Positions 47,779 to 59,310 of a stretch of DNA of 64,000 bases are shown piece after piece (the first letter of the stretch is position 1; each line of letters starts with the position of its first letter). The notes under the pieces are model-generated. The model saw nothing but the letters and a program-made list of their open reading frames with translations. It was not told where the DNA came from and did not search any database. The stretch is from Typhlomys cinereus (taxonomy: Eukaryota > Chordata > Mammalia > Rodentia > Platacanthomyidae), in contig JALPQD010000919.1 in the NCBI GenBank assembly GCA_023101885.1, positions 124,001 through 188,000 of the forward strand, read 5' to 3'. Both the position numbers and the translations under genes were made by a program.

Positions 47779-50700
47779 TGTTCATACGTTTTAACTTTTT
47801 ATGTTCAGGAAGAAATCACACTGGTTTGTGACATTTTCATGGAATATGTTCACGCAGGCCTTGATTTTCCAAACTGTTGAACCATGTGGGGAGGGCTGAG
47901 AGTCAAATGTTGGAAGTGCACTTCTTAGGGATAATTATCCTACAGAAGATTCTATACTGTAACACTTTGTGTTCAGGAGAAGATCACACTTGTTTTGCGA
48001 CATTTGCTTGTAACATGTTCACACAGGCCATGATTTTCCAAAATAGTGAACCAAGTGAGGAGGGATCAGAGTCAAATATTGCACATTCACTTCTTACCGG
48101 TAAGTATTCTATGGAAGTTCTTGTACAGTAACTCTTTGTGTTCAGGAGAAAATAACAATTGTGCCACATTTCCATGAAACATTTTGAAGCAGGCCATGAT
48201 GTTTCCAAAACAGTTTACCAAGTGAGGATGACTCAGAGTCAAATGTTGCAAGTGCACTGCGTTGGGATACATATCCTACAGAAGTATCTATACCGTAAAG
48301 CTTTGTGATCTGGAGAAAGTCACCCTTGTTGTGCGACAGTCAATGGAACATTTACAAGCAAGCCATGATATTCCAAAATAGTGAACCAAGAGAGAAGAAC
48401 TCAGAGTCAAATGTTGGAAGTACTCTTCTTCTTAGCAGTAAGTATCCTACCAAAGTTTCTATACTGTCATTCTTGGTATTCAGAAGAGTATCACACATGT
48501 TTTGCAATGTTTCCCTGGAACATGTTCACGCAGGCTATGATTTTCCAAAATAGTGAACCAAGTGAGGAGATTCAGAGCCAAATGTTGGAAGCGCAGTTCT
48601 TAGTGGTAACTATCCTACAGAAGTTTCGGTACTGTACCTCTTTGTGTTCTGCATAAAATCACAATTGTTTTGCGACATTTCCATGGAACCTATTCATGCA
48701 GGAGATGATTTCCAAAATAGTGAACCAAGTGCGGAGGATTCAGAATCAAATATAGGAAATACACTTCGTGGGGATAAGTAACCTAGAGAAGTTTCTACAC
48801 TGTAACATTTCCGTTCAGGAGAAAATCATACTTGTTTTGTGACATTTGCATGGAACATATTCACGCAAGCCATGAATTTCCAAATTAGTGAACCAAGTGA
48901 GGAGGATTCAGATGCAAATGCTGGAAGTGCACCTCTTAGGCAGAAGTATCCTACAGAAGTTTGTATACTGTAACATTTGTGTTCAAGAGAAAATCATACT
49001 TGTTTGGGACATTTACATGGCACATGTTCACAAAGGCCATGATTTTACAAAATAGTGAGCCAAGTGAGGAGGACTCTGAGTCAAGTGTTGCCAGTGCACT
49101 TCTTTAGGATAAGTGTTGTACAAAAGTTTCTATACTGTAACTCTCAGTGTTCAGGAGGAAATCACACTTGTTGTATGATGTTTCCATGAAATGTTCATGC
49201 ATGTCATTCCCTTCCAAAATCATGAACCAAGTGTAGAGGAGTCACAGTCATATGTAGCATGTGCCCTTCTTTGGGACAAGTATCGTACACAGGTTTCTAG
49301 ACTGTAAAACTTTGTTTTCTGTAGAAAACAACATTCGTTTGTGCTGATTCTACCAACTATGTCCAGGCCTGTAATGAGCTTGAAAATAGTGACCAAGTGA
49401 GGAAGCGTCAAATTCACATGTTTCACTTTCACTTCTCAGTGATAAGAATCTTGTAGATGTTCATACATTGTAACTTTTTATGTTCAGGAGGAAATCACAG
49501 TGGTTTTGTGACGTTTTCATGGAATGTGTTCACGCAGGCCTTGATTTTCCAAAATAGTGAACCATGTGAGGAACACTGAGATTCAAATGTTGGACGTGTA
49601 CTTCTTTGGGATAAGTAACTACGGCAGAGTCTATACTGTAACGCTTTGTGTTCAGGAGAAGATCATTCTTGTTTTGTGACAATTGCATATTACATGTTCA
49701 CGCAGGCCATACTTTTCCAAAATACTGAACCAAGTGAGTAGGGTTCAGAGTCAAATATTGCACGTGCACTTCTTCCCGGTAAGTGTCCTAGGGAAGTTCC
49801 TATACTGTTATTCTTTGTGGTCAGGAGCAAATAACAGTTGTTGTGCCACATTTCCATGGAATATGTTGAAGCAGGCCATGATTTTTCCAAAATAGTTAAA
49901 AAGTGAGGACGACTCAGAGTCAAATATTCCAAGTGCACTTTGTTGGGATATGTATCCTACAGAAGTTTCTATACTGTAACTCTTTGTGATCAGGAGAAAG
50001 ACACACTTGTTGTGCTACAGTCAATGGAACATTTACACGCAAGCCATGATATTCCAAAATAGTGAACCAAGAGAGAAGGACTCAGAGTCAAATGTTGCAA
50101 GTGCTCTTCTTCTTAGCTGTAAGTATCCCACCAAAGTTTCTACTGTTATTTTTTGTGTTCAGGAGAGTATCACACTTGTTTTGCAATGTTTCCCTGGAAC
50201 ATTTTCACGCAGGCTATGATTTTCCAAGTAGTGAACCAAGTGAGGAGGACTCACAGTCAAATGTTGGAAGTGCACTTCTTATTGGTAAGTATCCTACAGA
50301 AGTTTCGATTCTGTACCTCTTTGTGTTCTGCAGAAAATCACACCTGTTTTGTGACATTTCCATGGAACCTATTCCTGCAGGAGATGATTTCCAAAATAGT
50401 GAACCAAGGGCAGAGCATTCAGAATCAAATGTAGGAAGTGCACTTCTTGGGGATAAGCATCCTAGAGAAGTTTCTACACTGTAACATTTGCATTCAGGAG
50501 AAAACCATACTTGTTTTGTGACATTTGCATGGAACTTTTTCACGTATGCCATGATATTACAAAATAGTGAACCAAGTGAGGAGGATTCAGAGTCAAATGC
50601 TGGAAGTGCACCTCTTAGGGATAAGTATCCTACAGAAGATTCTATACTGTAACACTTTGTGTTCAGTTGAAGATCACACTTGTTTTGCGACATTTGCGTA

Positions 50701-51389
50701 TAACATCTTCACGCAGGCCATGATTTTCCAAAATAGTGAACCAAGTGAGGAGGGTTAAGAGTCAAATATTGCACTTGTACTTCTTACCTGTAAGTATCCT
50801 ACGGAAGTTACTGTACTGTAACTCTTTGTGTTCAGGAGAAAATAACAGTTGTTGTGCCACATTTCCATGGAACATGTTGAAGCAGGCCATGATTTTCCAA
50901 AATAGTGAACCAAGTGAGGATGGTCCAATGTCAAATATTGCACATGCACTTCTTACAGGTAAGTATCTTACGAAAGTTCCTATACTGTAACTCTTTGTGT
51001 TCAGGAGAAAATAACAGTTGTTGTGCCACATTTCCATGGAACATGTTGAAGCAGGCCATGATTTTTCAAAAATAGTTAACCAAGTGAGGATGACTCAGAG
51101 TCAAATGTTGCATGTGCACTTCGTTGCGATACGTATCCTACAGAAGTTTCTATACTGTAACTTTGTGATCAGGAGAAAGTCACACTTGTTGTGCGACAGT
51201 CAATGGAACATTTACACGCAAGCCGTGATATTCCAAAATAGTGAACCAAGAGAGAAGGACTCAGTGTCAAATGTTGCAAGTGCTCTTCTTTTTGCGGTAA
51301 GTATCCCACCAAAGTTTCTATACTGACATTGTTGGTGTTCAGGACATTATCACATTTGTTTTGCAATGTTTCCCTGGAACATGTTCACG

Positions 51390-51921
51390 NNNNNNNNNNN
51401 NNNNNNNNNNNNNNNNNNNNNNNNNNNNNNNNNNNNNNNNNNNNNNNNNNNNNNNNNNNNNNNNNNNNNNNNNNNNNNNNNNNNNNNNNNNNNNNNNNNN
51501 NNNNNNNNNNNNNNNNNNNNNNNNNNNNNNNNNNNNNNNNNNNNNNNNNNNNNNNNNNNNNNNNNNNNNNNNNNNNNNNNNNNNNNNNNNNNNNNNNNNN
51601 NNNNNNNNNNNNNNNNNNNNNNNNNNNNNNNNNNNNNNNNNNNNNNNNNNNNNNNNNNNNNNNNNNNNNNNNNNNNNNNNNNNNNNNNNNNNNNNNNNNN
51701 NNNNNNNNNNNNNNNNNNNNNNNNNNNNNNNNNNNNNNNNNNNNNNNNNNNNNNNNNNNNNNNNNNNNNNNNNNNNNNNNNNNNNNNNNNNNNNNNNNNN
51801 NNNNNNNNNNNNNNNNNNNNNNNNNNNNNNNNNNNNNNNNNNNNNNNNNNNNNNNNNNNNNNNNNNNNNNNNNNNNNNNNNNNNNNNNNNNNNNNNNNNN
51901 NNNNNNNNNNNNNNNNNNNNN
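51390..51921. other. Assembly gap (532 N)
   Basis: A run of n. The left flank ends in m8 at ATGTTCACG and the right flank starts in m10 at TGCGTTCAGG, both family B in the same orientation. The missing DNA is almost certainly more satellite. The flanks imply at least the rest of m8 plus m9 (about 290 bp). Three long open frames that appear to span it are artefacts of undefined bases. Confidence 0.98.
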
Positions 51922-54900
51922 TGCGTTCAGGAAGAAAATTCATACTTGTTTGTGTGACATTTACATGGAACCCATTCACGCAGGCCATGAAATGTACAAA
52001 ATAGTGAACCCAAAATGAGGGAGGATTCAGAGTCAAAATGCTGGGACGTTGCACCTCTAGGGCGGAGTAATCGTACAGAAGTTTGTATACTTTAACTTTT
52101 GCCATTCAGGAAAGAAAATCTACTGTTTGTTTGTGACATTTGCATGCCATTTATGTTCACACAGGCTAATGAATAAATTTACAATAATAGTGAACCAAGT
52201 GGCAGGACTCATGATAAAACTGTGCAAGCCTTTTTTAGGATAGTGTCTTACAAAAGTTTCTATACTGTAACTCTTTGTGTACAGGAAGGCACATCAACTT
52301 GTTGTACGAGCTTTTTTCCAAGAAACCCCCCCCCCCATGTTCAGCATGTCTTCCCTTCCAAAATCGTGAACCAAGGTGTTAGAGGACTCATCCGTCATAT
52401 TTTAGCGTGTACTCTCTTTGGGACAGTACCTACACAAGGGTTTCTAGATGGTTAAAACTTTGTGTTCTGAGGAAAAGAAACAACACTTCGTTTTGTGCTA
52501 TTTTACCACACTATGTTAGGCCGTAATGAGCTAGAAAATTGGACCTTGTGAGGAAGCTTCAATTCACATTCTTTCACTTACTTCTCCAGTGATAAGAATC
52601 CGGTAGATGTTCATACTTGTTAACTTTTTTATGTTCAGGAAGAAATCACACTGGTGTTTTTGATGTTGATTTTCATTGGCAATATGTTCACGCAGGACCT
52701 GATTTCCAAACAGGTGAACCAAGTAGGGAGAGGTGAGTGAGAGTCAAAATGTTGGGAAGTGCACTTTTAGGGATATATTACTCCTGCAGAAGATTTATCC
52801 TTAACCACTCGTGTTCAGGGAAGAATCTAACTTGTTTTGCGGACCATATGCCATCTCAACTGTTCAACGCAGGCCCATGATTTTCCAAATAGTTAACCAA
52901 GTAAAGAGGGTTCAGAGTCAAATATTTGCACGGGTAAACTTTTATGTTACAGTATACTACGAAAGTCCCCTATACGTAACTCTTTGTGTTGAGGAGTAAA
53001 TACAGTTGTGCCACATTTCCATGACATTGTTGAACATGGCCATGATTTTTTCCAAAATAGTTATACCAAGTGAGGATGGGACCTCGATTCAAATGTTTGC
53101 AAGTGCACTTCGTTGTGTACGTATCCTAACAGAAGTTTCTTACTGTAACTCTTTGTGATCGGAGAAAGTCACCCTTGTGTGTGCAAATCAAATGGAACAT
53201 TTTACACGCCAAGCCATGAATATTCTGAAAAAGTGAGAACCAAGAAAAGAGAGGACTCAGAGTCAAATGTTGAAAAGGTTGCCTTCTTCTTAGCGGTAAA
53301 GTAAGCCACCAAAAATTTCCTATACTGTCCATTCTTTTTGTTCAGGATGAAGTATCACACTTTGTTTTGCAATGTGTCCCTGGAAATGTTCACGCCAGGC
53401 TATGATTTGTTCCAACAAGCAGTGAACACAGTGAGGAGGCCTCTGTGTCCAAATGTTTCAAGTGGCACTTCTTATGATAAATGGCTCGTACAGAAGTTTC
53501 TACTGTAACGACTTTGTGTTCAGGAGGACATAAAAACCTGTTGCACGAACTTTCCAGAAACATGTTGTCCATGCCATGTCATTCCCTTCCAAAATCGTGA
53601 ATCTAGTGAGCGGGGATCCTACATCATGATGTAGCATGTGCACTTCGTTGGACAATATCTACACAGTTTTTTCCTAGACGGTAAAAACCTTTGTGTTCGG
53701 GAAGATAAAACACATTCGTTTTGTTGCTGCTATCTACCACACTATGTTCAGGCTGTAATTAGCTTGATGAAATTTAGTACCCAAGTGAGGAAAGTGTCCA
53801 AATGTCCAATCTTTGCATTTTCGTACCTCCTCAGTGTTAAGAAACCTGTCGTGTTCATACGTTGAACTTTTTTAATGTCAAGGGATCACAATCCCCAACT
53901 GGTTCTGTGGGGTTTTCATGGAATATGTTCTATGGCAGGCCTTGATTTTTCAAAATGGTGAACACCAAAGGGAGGGACTGAGAGTCAATGTTGGAGTGCA
54001 CTTCTTAACGGATAGGTTACTCCTACAGAGTGATTCTATATGGAAACCCCACTTTTTGTTCATACTTGTTTTTGTGACATTTGCATATAACATGTTCAGG
54101 CAGGCTCATGATATGTTTCCCAATAGTGAACCAAGTGAGGAGGGTTTTCAGAGTCACCAATATTGCACGTTGGCAACTTCTTACCGGTAAAGTGTCTTAT
54201 GGAATCCTAATTGTAACTCTTTTTGTCGAAAAATAACAGTTGTTGTGCCACATTTTCATGTGAACATTGTGAAGCAGGGCACATGATTTTTTCCAAAATA
54301 GTTAACCAATGAGATGGACTCAGCGTTAAAGGTTGCAAGTGAATTCATTTGGAATTCGTATCGTACAGAGTTTCTTCTACTGTAAGTCTTGTGATCAGGG
54401 AGAATTCCCCCTTGGTTGTGGCGACAGTCCCCCCAATGGAACATTTACATTCAATCCATGAATAGTCCAAAATAGTGAAAAGCAGAGGGGACTCAGGTCA
54501 AATGGCAAACAAGTGCCTCTTCTTCTTACGGTAGTATCCCACCAAAGTTTTTACTGGCTTGTTTTTGTGTTCAGGACAGTAAACACACTGTGTGTTGCAA
54601 TTGGTTCCCTGAACATGTTTCTCGCAGGGCTGATGATTTTTACCAAAATGTGACAAAAAGAGAAGTATCAGAGTCCAAAAATTGTTGCAAGTTCTCTTCT
54701 TCTTAGCGGTAAAGTATACCACAAATTTTTCATACTTCCATTCTTTGTGTTCATGGAGTAGGATTAGAGTGAAAATTGTTGGAAATGACCTTCGTTTTTT
54801 ATGTATACTACAGCGGACTTTGATTACTGTATACTTTGTGGTTTCTGCAAGCAAAATTAACACTTGTTATGCAATGTTTCCTTGGAACTATTCATGGCAG

Positions 54901-56213
54901 GAGATGATTTTCCAAAATTAGTGAACCAAGTGCAGCAGTTTTCAGATTCAAATTTGGATAGTGCACTTCTTGTGGATAAGTATCTACGAGAAATTTTCCA
55001 TGTAACATTTGCGTTTCAGGAGAAAAATCGGTACATGTTTTTGTGACATTTCCATCGGAACATTTCTCACCGCAGGCCATGCATGTCCACAATCATAGTG
55101 AAACCAAGTGAGGAGGATAATTAGAGTCAATGCTGGAAGTCAACCTACTTAGGATAAGTCTTCTACAGAAGTTTTGGTTTACTGTAACATTTGCGTTTTC
55201 AGGCGAAAAACAATATACAATGTTCTGTGACATTTCATGCACAGTTCACACAGGCCATGATTTTTACAAAATAATTTGAACCAATGAGGAGGACTCTGAG
55301 TAAAATGTTGCAATTGCACTTCTTTAGGATTAATGTCATACAAAGTTTTACATACTGACTCTTTGTGTTCAGGGAAGGAAATCACCACTTGTACGACGTT
55401 TGTTGCCAAGAAACACTATTCATGCATGTCATTCCCTTCCAAGATCGTGAGCCCAAGGTAGAAGAGACTCACAGTCTACTCATATGATGCATGTGACTTT
55501 TTGGAACAAAGTAGTCCGACTCAGGTTTCTAAGACGGTGGTAAAAACTTTTGTTCTGGAAAAAAACACATTCGTTTTTGTTGCTGGGACTCTACCAAAAT
55601 TGTAACAGCCTGTAATGAGCTTGAAAACATAGCATTGACCACTTTTCACCACCCCCCCGCTCGTGGTCGGGACCATGTGCGGAGCAGATCCCAGCGGGGC
55701 TTCACCCCGCGCCCTAGGTAAGTTCCCCCGTTCGGGCCCCGGACCCAGGACCCCAGGTCAGCCCGACAAGGGAACCCGGCTCCGACTCCCAACAACCATT
55801 CCGGGAGTCACGGATTTTCAGCATCACATATAGGAAGTGCACTTCCTTGGGGGATAAGTACCAGAGAAGTTTTGCTACACTGTGAACCTTTTGCGTTTTT
55901 CAGGAAAAATCATACTTGGTTTTTTTGTGACATTTGCAGGAACATGTTCAACATGGCTATGGAATGTTCAAAATAGTGAACCAAGGTTAGGAGGATTCAT
56001 AGTTCAATGGTGACACTTGCACCCTCTTTTAGGGAAGTATCTATAGAAGCTTTGTTAGCTGTTACAACATTGTTGCGTTTTCAGGAGAAAAATCTTACTG
56101 GTTTTGTGGACAACTTGCATAGCACATGATCCACAAGTTCCATGATTTTTACAAATAGTGACCAATTTTTAAAAAAAGAGGTCTCTGAGTCAAATGTTTG
56201 CAAGTGCCACTTC
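51922..56213. repeat. Satellite domain B2 after the gap, indel-rich
   Basis: Family B monomers (m10, m11, m4', m5', m1, m2', m6-m11 in order) with an insertion or deletion every 10-20 bases, for example a run of eleven C at 52326-52336 and many doubled bases. Substitutions are less raised than indels, which looks like an uncorrected long-read consensus rather than biological decay. The noise continues into the start of L1-4 to about 56800 and then fades. Contains the GC-rich insertion at 55642-55810. Confidence 0.88.
55642..55810. other. GC-rich structured insertion of unknown origin (~170 bp)
   Basis: Satellite m5' stops at ...ATTGACC (55640) and m9 resumes at GGATTTTCAGCATCA (55812). Between them is about 170 bp of strongly GC- and CpG-rich DNA unlike anything else here. 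Inverted repeats: GCGGGG-CTTCA-CCCCGC (about 55694-55710), GACTCCC/GGGAGTC separated by 12 bases (about 55784-55809), CCCG-TT-CGGG (about 55727-55736). It also holds CCCTAG|GTAAGT (55713-55723), a good 5' splice-site match. It could be a retroposed RNA or SINE piece, a CpG-island or first-exon fragment, or an assembly artefact. I do not recognise it. Confidence 0.65.
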
Positions 56214-57362
56214 TTTTTTTTTTAAACATTCTTTTTTTTAGTTTTTTATTATTTCCGCTCATACAAACCTTAAATAGGTTATATACCAATACATCCCCCC
56301 CCCCCCGTCTTCGTCCCCGACTCCTGCTTGACCCTCCCATCCTCCAACGCCCGTCCTATTGCCTCCCTCCAAATTCCCAGAGAGTCCTTTAATTGTATAT
56401 GCCCTAAACTCTCCTCTGGTCCTCCTTTCCGATGACGTACAAGTACCAGTGGGCATGTTCCTAATCCTTTCTCTCTTCCCCTTTAAGCATCAGGCAAACA
56501 CTACTGTGTCCAGCAATCCCCTTGCCTCCAAAGGATTTTTTGTGCCTTTAGCCGAGTTTAGACTTGTGTGAGGTCAGTAGTAGTGTGACGGAATTGCGCA
56601 GGGCAGGCAACGTCCTATGTCATTATTGGCTTCATGCCCTTATCTAGTGTGGAGACTCTTCGAATTTCATTCGTCCCCCCATCTTTTTGCTCTTACAATC
56701 TTTACTTGCCCACTCTTCCAACAGATGTCCCTCAGTTTTCAAGAATGGGGGAGATTAGGCTGGCTTAATTCTATGTGGATGATATAGAGTCCCCTGAAGT
56801 TTTCTGGATTGTGGTTTGTTGATTGTCCTATTGCAGGTTTGTTTTGCTGCTCTTGCAATGCCTTCACTCCATCCTGATAGGCACTGTATGTCACCCCCTG
56901 GTTCAGAGACAAAAAACTGTTAAACTGGAGTCTTGTTATAATAGCACATTCAGGGTAGATGTAATAAAAGCAGGAAACCTCGGTGAGGGAGGGATCAGTC
57001 CACCCATTTGCAAAAATGATATCTTTCATCTGCCAGACTATATGCCCTCCCCTTCTGGTGAGTCCACATCCCCTCAGTTGTACATGATCAGGAACGAACG
57101 TCTGCGAACTTAACCAGGTGTCACATTACTTACTTGCATTCCTTGGAGGCCGATTTTCTCTGCTGTAACATGGTCTCCTCTCTCTTGTGTGTCTGGTGTG
57201 GCCCTCCAACCCCATCCCTCCTGTTCACAATCCTTGCAATTACCGTATGACATAGATTTACTCCTTGAATGTCTCAATATGGGCTGGGTGAGTTTGGTAC
57301 TAGGAGCCACCTATTAGGGAGTACATACGGCGCTTATCTTTCTGGGATTGAGATACTTCACT
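56214..57362 (-). other. L1-4 3' UTR and reversed tail
   Basis: T-rich tail, C-rich tract (CCCCCCCCCCCCCG at 56296), then the same 3' UTR words as L1-3 read backwards: CATCCTGATAGGCACTGTATG near 56870, GGTGAGGGAGGGATCAG near 56981, GGAGCCACCTATTAGGGAG near 57303. The first 600 bases are indel-rich, the rest clean. Open frames on either strand in this part are not genes. Confidence 0.85.
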
Positions 57363-59291
57363 TTATATAATTGTTTCTAATGACATCCATTTCCCAGCAA
57401 ATTCCAGTAATTCATCATTTTTGATGGCTGAGTAGTACTCCATTGTATAGATATACCAGAGTTTCCTTATCCACTCGTCAACTGTTGGACATTTAGGTTG
57501 ATTCCATGACTTTGCTATTGTAAACAGTGCTGCTATGAAAATAGTCGTGCTTGTGCTATCGAGGCGAACCTCTGCTGCATGAGGGGTTATTCCCAAAAGC
57601 GGAATAACAGGGTCATATGGCATTTCAATCTTTAATTTCTTTAAGAATCTCAGACGGCTCGCCAGAATGGCTGTGTGAGCCCGCATTCTCACCAGCAATG
57701 TAGCAGAGTTCTCTCTCTCCACATCCTCTCAAGCACTTGTTGTTGTTTGTATTGTGGATTTTTGCCATCCTGACAGGGGTGAGATGATATCTCAGGGAAG
57801 TTTTGATTTGCATTTCCCTGATGGCTAAAAAAGTGGAGCATTTTTAAAGATATTTGTTAGACATTTTAATTTCATCTGGTAAAATTTCTTTTAAGTTTCA
57901 GGGACCATTTTTTAATTGGGCCATTGGTTTCCTTGTTGTTTATTTTTCTAAGTTCTTTGTGCACTCTGGACAGTAGAGCTCTATCAGATATGTGGTTAGT
58001 GAAGATTTTCTCCCATTCTGTGGTTTGCCTTTGAGCTCGTGTGACAATCTTTTTACTGAACAGAAGCTCTTTAATTTTGCAAGATACCAACTGTTGAGAG
58101 TTGGTAGCAGGGACTGTGCCATTGGATGTGTGTTTAGGAAATGTTGGCCTAGCCCAATCAGCTCGAGGGAGTTCCCTATCCTTTCAACTATGGTTTGTAT
58201 AGTCTCTGGTCTGATATCAAGGTCCTTGATCCATTTGGAATTAAGTCTTGTACATGGTGACAAGTACGGGTCCAGCTTTAATCTTCTGCATGTGGAGATC
58301 CAGTTTTGCCAGCACCATTTGTTGAAGATGCTGTTCTTTTTCCATTGGATTCCTTGGGCCCCTTTGTCGAAGATCAAATGGCTGTGTTTTTGTGGGCTTA
58401 TATCTGGGTCCTCAACCCTTATCCATTGATCTGTGTGTCTATTTTGGAGCCAGTACCAGGCTGTTTTTATAACTATGTATTTGTAATATAGACTAAGGTT
58501 CGGTATGGTAATACCTCCAGCAGTGATTTTGTTACTCAGGATTGTCTCTGCTATCCTGGGTCTTTTGTGCCTCCATATCAATTTTGAGATGAATTTGTCA
58601 ATTTCTTTAAAGAATTGCTTTGGGATTTTAATTGGTATAACATTGAATCTGTATATTGCCTTTGGTGGATGGTCATTTTTACGATGTTGATTCTGCCAAT
58701 CCAGGAGCATGGGAGGTCTTTCCACCTTTTGATGTCTTCAGCAATTTCTTTCTTTAGGGTTTTAAAGTTTTCATTGTAAAGGTCTTTTACCTCCTTGGTT
58801 AGGTTTATACCAAGGTATTTCATTTTTTAGGGGCTACAGTAAATGGGATTGTTTCTCTCAAGGCTTTTTCACTTCTTTCATTCCGGGCATACAGGAAGGC
58901 CACTGATTTTTGCACATTTATTTTGTATCTTGCCACCCTGCTGAACTTCTCAATTAGTTCCAGGAGCTTCCTGATGGAGTTTTTGGGATCCCTCAGGTAT
59001 AAGATCATGTCATCTGCAAATAGGGATTTTCTTTGGTTTGAAGTCCACTTTGTCTGATAGCATAATGGCTACCCCTGCCTGTTTTCTGCTTCCATTTGCT
59101 TGTAGAATTGTTGACCAGCCTTTTATTTTTAGAGCTTTCCTATCTTTTGTGGTGAGATGGGTTTCCTGCAGGCAGCAGATTGATACATTGTGATTTTTAA
59201 TCCAAGTTTGTAATCTGTGTCTCTTGATCAGTGAGTTAATTCGATTAACATTTAGTGTTATAATGGTGAAACTATTTTTGATTCCAGACAT
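57363..59291 (-). pseudogene. L1-4 ORF2 remnant (N-terminus joined to RT and C-terminus)
   Basis: Minus strand. The start at 59291 reads MSGIKNSFTIITLNVN, the endonuclease N-terminus, followed by CCLQETHL and GVAIMLSDKVDFK. At about 59025 it fuses out of frame to the RT palm ([16 protein letters not shown]). RT thumb and linker pieces then read for 62, 81 and 261 codons (58820-59008, 58578-58823, 57940-58725), and the C-terminal 119 codons end at 57363 with [11 protein letters not shown] and ELLEFAG. Compared with L1-3, the endonuclease catalytic half (LGDFN, SDHH) and the first RT motifs are gone. The 261-codon piece is the longest coding-like stretch in the window. It is non-functional. Confidence 0.92.
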
Positions 59292-59310
59292 TTATTATGT
59301 TTAGTAGCTT

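Larger units (their letters stand above)
40969..51389. repeat. Satellite domain B2, middle part
   Basis: About 62 monomers of family B. Unit starts are 41331 (truncated), 42387, 45090, 47779 and 49458. The unit at 41331 is abnormal: m1 is read only to about 41372 (AAAATCACAGT) and then jumps into the tail of m7 (CCCAATAAAGTTTCTATAC), an out-of-register join. From 42387 a 16-monomer unit is present twice, then a 10-monomer unit (47779-49457). The stretch at 44040-45000 has a raised number of single-base indels. The domain is cut by an assembly gap at 51390. Confidence 0.93.

Noticed and set aside
51329..52105. Long open frames across the N run on both strands
   Set aside because: Most of their length is undefined bases of the assembly gap.
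55711..55736. tRNA or tRNA-derived SINE promoter (B-box-like GTTCGGGCC) in the GC-rich block
   Set aside because: No matching A box at the right distance, no cloverleaf and no A-rich tail could be traced.
56149..56340. Arg/Gly-rich minus-strand open frame as a small basic protein
   Set aside because: It comes from the purine-rich L1 3' UTR and reversed tail in a noisy consensus region.
57992..58429. 145-codon plus-strand open frame in L1-4
   Set aside because: Antisense shadow of the 261-codon ORF2 remnant at 57940-58725.
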